This document shows positions 57,183 to 64,000 of a DNA stretch of 64,000 nucleotides, in pieces. This DNA comes from Zelonia costaricensis (taxonomy: Eukaryota; Euglenozoa; Kinetoplastea; Trypanosomatida; Trypanosomatidae). The stretch spans positions 62,842 through 126,841 of the forward strand of contig JASAOO010003551.1 in the NCBI GenBank assembly GCA_030849075.1, given 5' to 3'. Below the pieces are notes generated by a model. The model was given only the letters and a program-made list of their open reading frames with translations, was not told where the DNA came from and did no database searches. The translations under genes and the position numbers were made by a program. Each line of letters starts with the position of its first letter. The stretch's first letter is position 1.

Positions 57183-58976
57183 ATGGCCGCCGTGATTCAG
57201 AGCAACATCGCTGCCGCGCTGCAGCAGCTCGCCACCACGCTGCAGGGCGTCGCCGTGAAGTTGCCACCGTCGCTGCAGCCGTACGCGATGGCGCTGGCGC
57301 GCGAGGACCGGCTGGCGACGACACTGGCCAGTGCCGTGCTGACAGCAGCGCTGCTGTACGTGCTGCTCACCCGCTTACTGCCCACGCTGCGCATGGACTA
57401 CTACCTGTCCAAGCTGCCAACCATGAAGGGCAGTGTGCCCTTTCTCGGGCACGCGCTGCTCCTGGCCGGGCCGTCACCGTGGTCGAAGATGGCGAGCTGG
57501 AGTCTATACCCCGAAAAGAACTTGCCGCGCAAGAAGGGCGCCGGTGGGTCGCAGGTGAGCCGCCTCGTCGCGTTCAACGTCGCCGGCATGCGGGTCATCT
57601 ACGTCAACGAGCCCCGCCTGCTCCGCCGCGTGCTGCTCACGCACCAGCGCAACTACCGCAAGGCCATCGCAGCGGCGTACAAGCATTTTATGTGCCTGCT
57701 TGGCACCGGGCTTGTAACGGCCGAGGATGAGCAGTGGAAGAAGGGGCGGCTGCTGCTCTCGCACGCGATGCGGATCGACATCGTCGAGAAGGTGCCGGAG
57801 ATGACGATGCGCGCCGTCAACCGCGTCCTGGCCAAGCTCGACGCGACAAACCCGAAGGAGCCGTTCGTGGACCTGTGCGAGGAGTACCGCCGCATGACGC
57901 TGCAGGTTATCAGCGAGAGCGCCCTGTCCTTCTCTGCCGATGAGTGCGACCGCATCTTTCCTGCTCTTTACCTGCCCATCGTGGAGGAGTGCAACAAGCG
58001 CGTATGGGCCCCGTGGCGCGCCTACATGCCGTTCCTGCAGGGCTCGCGCGAGCGCAACGACTGCCTCAAGGAGCTGAACAAGGTACTCAGCGACATCATT
58101 CGCAGTCGGTGGGCGCAGCGCAAGGACCCGGAGCTCACCACGAAGCCTGACATCCTGGCGCTGTGCATGTCGCAGATCGAGAAGGTGAACGAGAAGGTCA
58201 TTACGGAGCTGCGCGACGACGTCAAGACGATCCTGCTGGCCGGCCATGAGACGTCGGCGGCGCTGCTGATGTGGGCCACGTACGAGACGATGTGCCACCC
58301 CGAAATCCGCGAGAAGGTTGTGGCAGAGGCGCAGCACCTCTTCGACCCGGCACGCTGCAAGTTCACCATGGAGACCCCCCGCGGCGTCCGCGGCGTGCCG
58401 ACGGCCGACGACGTGCGCGACCTCATCTGGACGCCGGCAGTCCTGCGCGAGGCGCTGCGCCGGCACAGCGTCGTGCCGCTGGTCATGCGCTACGCCGCAA
58501 AGGACGACGTGTGGACGGCGGCCGACACGGGCCTCGACGCGGACGTCCGCATCCCGGCCGGCTGCACCATCGCCGTCGGCATCCAGGGGGTCCACAACAA
58601 CCCGGATGTGTGGGAGAAGCCGGAGGTGTTCGACCCAAGCCGCTTCATCGGTGCCGAGATCGCCAACGACACGAACTATTTGAACCGCAACACGAAGGAC
58701 ATCAAGTTCGCCAAGAAGATTGACCCGTACGCCTTCCTGCCGTTTATCAATGGCCCGCGCAATTGCATGGGGCAGCACCTCTCCATGATCGAGACGCAGG
58801 TGACCCTTGCGTACATGTTCCTCGACTACGACCTCGAGCTGTTCCGCGACCCCTCTTTCAAAGGTAGCGAGGTTGACCTCATGCACGCCGTTGGTCGTCA
58901 CCACGACTACATTGTTCCCCAGGTGCCGCACGACGGGCTGAAGGTGCGTGGCGCGGTCAGGAAAGTGTACGCGTAA
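57183..58976 (+). CDS. CYP5122A1: Cytochrome P450, CYP5122-like
   Basis: A 597-aa membrane-bound P450. An N-terminal membrane anchor lies at residues about 45-68 (TTLASAVLTAALLYVLL). The I-helix AGHET is at 353-357 with the oxygen-activating Thr357. The K-helix ExxR is Glu423-Arg426 (EALR). The haem loop is FINGPRNCMGQ with the Cys528 ligand. All required residues are present. Trypanosomatids have few P450s: CYP51 and the CYP5122 family. This protein is not CYP51, because it lacks the sterol 14-demethylase B-helix pattern and is about 110 residues longer. CYP5122A1 in Leishmania has been linked to ergosterol synthesis (C4 demethylation). Assignment to that orthologue rests on family features and gene order. 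Confidence 0.88.
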   Translation: MAAVIQSNIAAALQQLATTLQGVAVKLPPSLQPYAMALAREDRLATTLASAVLTAALLYVLLTRLLPTLRMDYYLSKLPTMKGSVPFLGHALLLAGPSPWSKMASWSLYPEKNLPRKKGAGGSQVSRLVAFNVAGMRVIYVNEPRLLRRVLLTHQRNYRKAIAAAYKHFMCLLGTGLVTAEDEQWKKGRLLLSHAMRIDIVEKVPEMTMRAVNRVLAKLDATNPKEPFVDLCEEYRRMTLQVISESALSFSADECDRIFPALYLPIVEECNKRVWAPWRAYMPFLQGSRERNDCLKELNKVLSDIIRSRWAQRKDPELTTKPDILALCMSQIEKVNEKVITELRDDVKTILLAGHETSAALLMWATYETMCHPEIREKVVAEAQHLFDPARCKFTMETPRGVRGVPTADDVRDLIWTPAVLREALRRHSVVPLVMRYAAKDDVWTAADTGLDADVRIPAGCTIAVGIQGVHNNPDVWEKPEVFDPSRFIGAEIANDTNYLNRNTKDIKFAKKIDPYAFLPFINGPRNCMGQHLSMIETQVTLAYMFLDYDLELFRDPSFKGSEVDLMHAVGRHHDYIVPQVPHDGLKVRGAVRKVYA

Positions 58977-60790
58977 CGCGTCGGTGGTGCACTCCCCAGC
59001 CGACCGACCCCGCAGACGCAAAACAGAAACGCGAGAGGGGTGAGTAGGGTGACGAGGGAGAAACACGGTCAGCCTCCACATCCGCGCCCAGACGCACGTA
59101 GGCGTCGACTCCAGCCACCACAGCTGCACATGCACTACTCGGGCTGTGTCCAGATCAGGCGTGCTATAGAACTGGGAAGCGGTTGGTTGCCTGACGGCGG
59201 CATCCTTTCCCTGATCTTCCAGGACGAGCCCCTCGAAAGCGCGCGAGCCGTTGCGTGGAGGACGGGACGCCGCGACCAACGCCGGTGAACACGCGGATTG
59301 ACAACGCGCCCTGTGGCACAAGCGGACAGAGCAGGCGCCGCAGCAACCCGCTTGCTGCTCTTATCTTTGTCACCTACCACCCCGGTGGTGACGGAGAGGC
59401 TAGAGCAGGAAGGGAAGGACCTATCTGAAGGTACGGCTTTCGTGGATTTGTGTCTTCGTATGTATGCAGCCAGGACGGCGGCTCTGGGTGTGCAGAGTGG
59501 CGCGGTGGAGCGTGGGAGAGGGAGGGGGCAGGAGAAGAGGACCGAAGGGGCTGGAGTGTGGTGCTCGGTGACCCTTCCGCTTGTTGCATTGGCGGAGGCT
59601 TTAGCGCGGCGAGTTGAAGTTGTCAAATGCGGGTGGCGCGGCGCTCCTTTGTGTCGGCCGCCTGGCCAACAACTCCTCTTTCCCCTCTGCCCGCCGCGGT
59701 GCCTTCTCGATCGAGTATTTTTGCGCCTCCTGTCTAGTCCACCAACGTGAGCCAGGGGGAGACAGAGAGCGACAACAATGTCAGCTCAGTCACGGCCGCG
59801 AAACACGAAAAGTGCGTGTGGCGTGGCCAATTTGAAAAGAGAAGAAAAAACAAGACCTCTTCAACGGGCAAACAAACAAGCCAACACGAAGCGAGCAGAT
59901 GGCGGCATGAAGCGGCCACTGTTTGGAGAAGTCAGTGCTGCAGCGCTCACGACATGTGGCCCATCAGCGCATTTTGTGTTCGCTAGCGAGCGGTGCGGCG
60001 CTTGAAGCCTTCACGCAGCTTTGGATTCGTGAGGTTCTTGTGCTTCTTTTCTCCTTTTTTCGTGCGTTCCCGTGATGCTGCCCAGCGCCTTGGCCATGCC
60101 TGCCTTACATGCGTGGCCTCTGAGTGGTGAAGGCACTTATCAAAAGCGACACTATCAAGGTGCGAGAAAACGAAGTGATACCAGTCCAGTAGGGCGGGCA
60201 CGGGCATGTGCGTCCAAACTGAGAAGAAAGAGAACCACGGACAGGGCTGCTGAGTGCAAGATGGCGGCGTGCCACGCGCGTGTGCGTCGCCCAGAGGGAT
60301 CGCCACGCCATCGGTGGCCTTTGCATAGAGAGGGGAAGAGGCTGGTAACGCCGTGCCTCGCCGCGGTGTCGTTGTCTCGTCTCGAAGCTTGCGCCGTTGC
60401 ACGCGCGGCGTAGGTCCAACAACCTCTGCCTCCGAGCACGCACACCGTGTGGCACAGCCTGCAGAAGAGCGGAGCTGAAGAATCGCGCGCCACGAAAACG
60501 AGCAGCGCCGTGGCGCCTCTGTCCCTCCCTTCGCTTTGCTGAATGCTGCTCTTTCTCCTCTACCCGCATCGTCCATGCACTGGCCGTTGCTCTCGTGCCA
60601 TCTCTCTCTCCTCCTCTCATCGACTTTGTCGTCGCCCGCATTCGGCGTTGCCCGCGTTGCGCTCGGGGTGAAGGGGCAGGAGCTCCCCCAGCGCCGACCC
60701 CTCCCCCCCCCCTGCAGCGCAGCACGAGCGCACACTCCCGCCGGTCGCCGGCAATAAACAACAAGCGTAGAGGGAGAGAAGCATAGGGCG
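58977..60790. other. Intergenic spacer, about 1.8 kb
   Basis: Purine-rich on the plus strand over much of its length (59505-59560 and 59800-59900), turning CT-rich near 60520-60630, with C10 near 60702-60711. A 411-codon minus-strand frame overlaps the next gene's start and is an antisense by-product. No gene is supported. Confidence 0.5.
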
Positions 60791-61828
60791 ATGCCTGCTG
60801 CAGCAGCGGCCGCAACGGAGAGCGCGGCGTCGCTCATCGTGGCGACGCTGCTGCGCCGACGTCGGGTTTCAGTGCCTACCCAGGAGGTGCTCATCAGCGC
60901 CTCGCAGCCGACACCAGTGGTGCGTCTGCTGGCTGCGGCGCGCGAGAAGACGACCCCGCGGGGCCGTGTCGCTTGTCCTCGGTCGACATCGCCCCGCGCT
61001 GCTGCGGCCGCCGATCTCCTCACGGGGCTTCCCGGGTTCACAAGTGCGGCCGCACCGGGTACGCACCCCGCAGAGCTTGTGGTGCTCGCGCACGAGGAGG
61101 CGCCGGCGTTGCTGATGCATAGCCGCGCCGTGTGCGTGCCGTTCTCCCTCGCGGATGTGGCGGAGCTGCATCGCGCCCGGCACCGCGCGCAGCGACCGAC
61201 AGCAGCGACCTCGCCCACCGCCCACGCAACGGTAGCGCTGCTAAAGAGCGGCGGCCCCGCTACAGCGCAGTCCGCGGTGCGGCAGGCCTTCGATCTCTAC
61301 TGTGGTCCAGCCAGCAAGGAGCTCGTCGTGGTAGACGTTCCAGCCGACGCGACCGGCGACGGTGCTGTGTGGGACGGCCTGCTCGTGGCGGAGTCGGTCT
61401 TGCAACTCGACGGCACGCTCGTTCTCACCTCGCCACACCCCCTCTCAGCGCGCGTGCAGCGCTTTCTGCAGTGGCGCTTCCAACGCAGCCACTGCGGCGT
61501 CGGCGCAGCGCACTTTGCCGTGTGCTCGTCGCTGGCCGCCGACTTCGGCGACGTCGCCGTGGGCCGCCGTGACTTCCCCGGCTTGCTCGCCGCCGGCACC
61601 CCGCGACCGCGCAAGTGGAACCCGTACCGCCGCACACAGGAGAGAAAGTTCGTGGCGTCTATGCGGCCCGGATTTACAAACGCGCCATTCACTAAAGACG
61701 CCTTGCGGCGCAGCGTGGCGCGGGAGAAGGAAGCAGACGAGCGCCTCCGCGACGCCGACGACGCCTTCTTCGCGGTTGCCCATGAAATGGTGGAGACGGG
61801 CGCGCATTATTCACATCCGCACGACTGA
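60791..61828 (+). CDS. Hypothetical protein, possible degenerate Rossmann-type fold
   Basis: A 345-aa protein starting MPAAAAAATESAASL. The N-terminal 140 residues are Ala/Arg-rich. Around residues 160-220 the sequence reads as strand (KELVVVDVPADA), helix (WDGLLVAESVLQL), strand (DGTLVLTSPHPLS), like the second half of a FtsJ-type methyltransferase. No AdoMet-binding GxGxG loop is visible upstream, however. The C-terminal part is basic and then acidic (RKWNPYRRTQERKF, DERLRDADDAF). There is no membrane segment. I treat the fold suggestion as weak. The start is the first ATG in the frame. Confidence 0.65.
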   Translation: MPAAAAAATESAASLIVATLLRRRRVSVPTQEVLISASQPTPVVRLLAAAREKTTPRGRVACPRSTSPRAAAAADLLTGLPGFTSAAAPGTHPAELVVLAHEEAPALLMHSRAVCVPFSLADVAELHRARHRAQRPTAATSPTAHATVALLKSGGPATAQSAVRQAFDLYCGPASKELVVVDVPADATGDGAVWDGLLVAESVLQLDGTLVLTSPHPLSARVQRFLQWRFQRSHCGVGAAHFAVCSSLAADFGDVAVGRRDFPGLLAAGTPRPRKWNPYRRTQERKFVASMRPGFTNAPFTKDALRRSVAREKEADERLRDADDAFFAVAHEMVETGAHYSHPHD

Positions 61829-62384
61829 AATACCTTCCTCCAGGAAAAGAAAAAGCGAGAAGACGGGGTCTAAGTGAACAACAGCGAATGATCAGTGCTG
61901 TGCACCGCACCGTCGTACCTGGACACGTGCGAGGCGGGGCTCAACCACTTTCCCGCCGCGTGCTAGGTGCCCCCCTCCCCTCTCGTGGCGTGCACACCAC
62001 CTCGCGGCGGCTTTGACTACGTGTCGTCCTTCCCTCTGCCCCCCCCCTGCCGTGCGCCTCGCGCCGCGTGCGGTCTTTCGCCGCTGCTTTGAACTGTTCC
62101 TTTCAACGCTCCGCCCTCAACTCCTACGACGCAACCTCATTCTGTTTTGTTTTCCCCCGATCATGTTGTGCTTTGCTCGAACGCCGTGTTGGTCTGCGGC
62201 CACGTCGCTCTCTTTCCACCGCCTCTCCAGAAAGTCGCCATACACGTGGCTGGCGCGCGTCTCTTGGTGCTTATCCACTTCTCTTTCTTTTTTTTTGTTT
62301 GTCGCCCGCGCCCGCTTCTTCAGCTCACGCACTCGGTGCTGTCTCGTCGCGTAGCCAAGAAAACGAAAACGAGATTAAGCAGTC
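61829..62384. other. Intergenic spacer
   Basis: CT-rich from 61970 with C8 near 62040-62047, and T9-T10 near 62287-62297 ahead of the next gene. No gene is supported. Confidence 0.55.
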
Positions 62385-63248
62385 ATGGCACGCGTGCTCC
62401 TGCTCTTACTGGGCCTCGTGGCGACGCTGGTCGCTGCGGCCACAGCCTCTGAGTTACACCTGCCCGCCGACATCTACGATAATGCGGCTGGCGAGTGGAG
62501 CGTGGAGGTGTTATCGGCGTGCCGCGCGCCGCTGCTGGGGAGCGTGACATTTTTGAACACGACGGCGCAGGTGGAGTGGCAGGACGTGACGGCGCCAGAG
62601 ATGCGCATTAGCGGACAGCCGACAAAGGCTGCGCTCAGTGCGGCTGCGCTGGCCGAGTTTATGACCAAGGACGGTCGCGAGTACATGTACAGCGTGTGCG
62701 ACCAGCAGGAGAACTACCTTGCCACGCCGCAGCGCCCGACGCAGCAGAGTGGCATGTTGACGACGTACGTGAAGACTTACAGCGGCGTGCTCCGCGGCGA
62801 CGGAGAGGGCGACGCGTGCGACGGCGCGGCAGAGCGCAACGTCGCTGTCTACGCAGTGGGGGCGCCGCTGCGGCCAAGCGCTGGCAAGGACTGGCGCATG
62901 CAGGAGGCCCTGTACGTCATCGAGGTCGTCATTGAAACGAAAAACGTAGCGGTGACGTGCGCGAGCAAGCACGGCGCGGCGGCGGCCGATGCGGCACAGG
63001 AGGGGAAGAAGCGCCAGCGCAAGCGCCGCGCCCACCGCACACTGAGCACCGGCGCCGTCGTGTCGCAGGCGGACGAGATGGTGATGGAGAACGGTGTCGT
63101 GACTCTGCGTTTTGTTCGCCGCACCGTGGCGCACCAGCCGTGGTATCTGCGCTTCTACTCGCCGCTCATGTTCGCCACCATTTTCATCATCTACCGCGTC
63201 GTGCACACCTTCTCCTCATCTCGCGCAGCCAAATCGTCGTCGCCGTAG
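62385..63248 (+). CDS. Signal-peptide type I membrane protein, 287 aa
   Basis: Residues 1-22 are a signal peptide (MARVLLLLLGLVATLVAAATA). Residues about 23-255 form a beta-rich luminal domain with several Cys and a basic, probably exposed loop (GKKRQRKRRAHR near 210-220). A single membrane segment follows at about 263-279 (FYSPLMFATIFIIYRVV), then a short Ser/Lys cytosolic tail. Topology and the aromatic-basic turn before the membrane segment (PWYLRFYSPLMF) recall ER membrane protein complex subunits such as EMC10, but identity is too low to claim that. The start follows an A-rich leader and is the first ATG in frame. Confidence 0.75.
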   Translation: MARVLLLLLGLVATLVAAATASELHLPADIYDNAAGEWSVEVLSACRAPLLGSVTFLNTTAQVEWQDVTAPEMRISGQPTKAALSAAALAEFMTKDGREYMYSVCDQQENYLATPQRPTQQSGMLTTYVKTYSGVLRGDGEGDACDGAAERNVAVYAVGAPLRPSAGKDWRMQEALYVIEVVIETKNVAVTCASKHGAAAADAAQEGKKRQRKRRAHRTLSTGAVVSQADEMVMENGVVTLRFVRRTVAHQPWYLRFYSPLMFATIFIIYRVVHTFSSSRAAKSSSP

Positions 63249-63826
63249 CCGTAGTCGTAGACGTAGCCGCCGCCGCCCCGCGCCTCCGCGTCTCTCACTG
63301 AGGGCGATTGTAAAGTGCCTAAACCTATCGACGTGCAACTGCACAGCAACCAGCAAAGAGGATATACGGAGACCGACGGGAGGGCGCCTTACGCACCGAG
63401 TGCTGCCGCGTGGAGTCGTCACGTGACGAGGCCGCAAGTTAGACAACTCGGAGAGGGCGGTCGAGAAGAGGCAGAGTCCCCCATTGGCGCGCATCAGTGC
63501 CTTAGCCGCTCGTCTTGCTTGCCGGTACCGGTGTGAGGGACGCTCTTGGCGAGCCGACCCGCGTTCTCTCAGAAGGCAGCCGTGCAGGTGAAAGCTCCTA
63601 TGACTGATGTGTGCGCGTTCCCCCTCTTCCATCCCTTCTGCCTCCCGATGTCTCGCTCCCCCTTTTTTCCCCCGGCAACACTTTGCGGCCGCAACGTGAC
63701 GGCCTTCTCGCGTGCCTTGGCGTTGCCAGCAGCCTGCCAAAACGCAGTGTCCGCAATCACCTCACCACCACGGCAAACCACAAGAAAAGTGTCTTCCTCG
63801 GGTGTTAATCCTCGTCAGCCGCCGAG
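63249..63826. other. Intergenic spacer
   Basis: Begins with a run of short repeats of GTAGCCGTAGTCGTAGAC type (63246-63268). CT-rich at 63617-63672. No gene is supported. Confidence 0.55.
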
Positions 63827-64000
63827 ATGCCCCGCGCACATCAAAAAGTCGAGTCCGACAACACCTTCTTCTCCCGCCTAGTGGAGAACGGGTGGGTGGC
63901 CTTCTTGGTCTTGGGGGTCTTCATGATCGGCCTGCGGCTGTACAACGTCAAGCAGCGCCGCGACCAGCGAAAACTGCTGCGCGAAGGGCTGATGGCCGAG
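63827..64000 (+). CDS. Partial gene cut by the window end; N-terminal membrane segment
   Basis: The ATG at 63827 opens 58 codons with no stop before the window ends. The protein starts MPRAHQKVESDNTFFSRLVE, has one hydrophobic segment at residues 22-37 (GWVAFLVLGVFMIGLRL) and continues with a highly basic stretch (VKQRRDQRKLLREG), so a signal-anchor with a positively charged cytosolic side is expected. Codon use (GCC, CTG, CGC) fits the neighbours. The family cannot be named from this fragment. Confidence 0.65.
   Translation, partial: MPRAHQKVESDNTFFSRLVENGWVAFLVLGVFMIGLRLYNVKQRRDQRKLLREGLMAE

Noticed and set aside
57504..59321. 605-codon open frame on the minus strand
   Set aside because: It is the antisense shadow of the P450 gene caused by GC-rich third positions; it has no family-like motif.
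59983..61218. 411-codon open frame on the minus strand
   Set aside because: It overlaps the start of the 345-aa plus-strand gene and is Arg/Ser/Cys-rich; its strand disagrees with the unit.
1..64000. CRISPR arrays, insertion sequences, rRNA genes
   Set aside because: No regularly spaced direct repeats, transposase-like proteins or rRNA-like conserved blocks were seen. The tandem repeats present are coding or microsatellite repeats.

Overview
The window looks like nuclear DNA of a trypanosomatid of the Leishmania group. The genes are intronless and GC-rich at third codon positions. They lie in two long runs of the same strand and are separated by 0.5-2.4 kb of low-complexity, pyrimidine-rich spacer. 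There are no bacterial-style ribosome binding sites or operon spacing. Several products are trypanosomatid-typical: a WW+CCCH ZFP-type protein, a CYP5122-like P450, and many proteins that I cannot place in any family. From memory, the order P450 - RCK kinase - proteasome alpha - VIT - FEN1 - ACP - methylmalonyl-CoA mutase matches one end of Leishmania chromosome 27. I could not check this here.

Layout. Positions 1-11548 form one polycistronic unit on the minus strand: a basic mitochondrial-looking protein, a CAND1-type cullin regulator and methylmalonyl-CoA mutase. Positions 11549-13744 are a divergent strand-switch region with three C-tracts, the presumed origin of transcription in both directions. 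From 13745 to the end everything reads on the plus strand: mitochondrial acyl carrier protein, a 1121-aa protein with two repeat families, an ODR4-like tail-anchored protein, FEN1, a tail-anchored Ala/Glu/Lys-repeat protein, a small unknown, a degenerate SET protein, a VIT-family iron transporter, an LRR+CCCH+membrane-anchor protein, proteasome alpha-7, a small mitochondrial-looking protein, a possible beta-propeller, a membrane SET protein with a presequence, a CCCH protein, a basic unknown, a WW+CCCH protein, a RING-CH membrane protein, an 85-aa membrane protein, an RCK/MAK-type kinase, the P450, two unknowns and a gene cut by the window end.

Functional picture. Neighbouring genes are co-transcribed but do not form one pathway, as is normal in trypanosomatids. 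Recurring themes are protein turnover (CAND1, proteasome alpha-7, RING-CH, possibly ODR4/UFM1), post-transcriptional control (three CCCH proteins within 14 kb), mitochondrial metabolism (mutase, ACP), metal and sterol metabolism (VIT, P450), and an unusual number of proteins with a single C-terminal membrane segment.

Limits. Start codons were chosen as the first ATG that gives a family-like N-terminus. Splice-acceptor calls follow the polypyrimidine/first-AG rule and are inferences. I found no tRNA, rRNA, CRISPR array or recognisable transposon by eye. SIDER-type retroposons in the spacers cannot be excluded without alignment.
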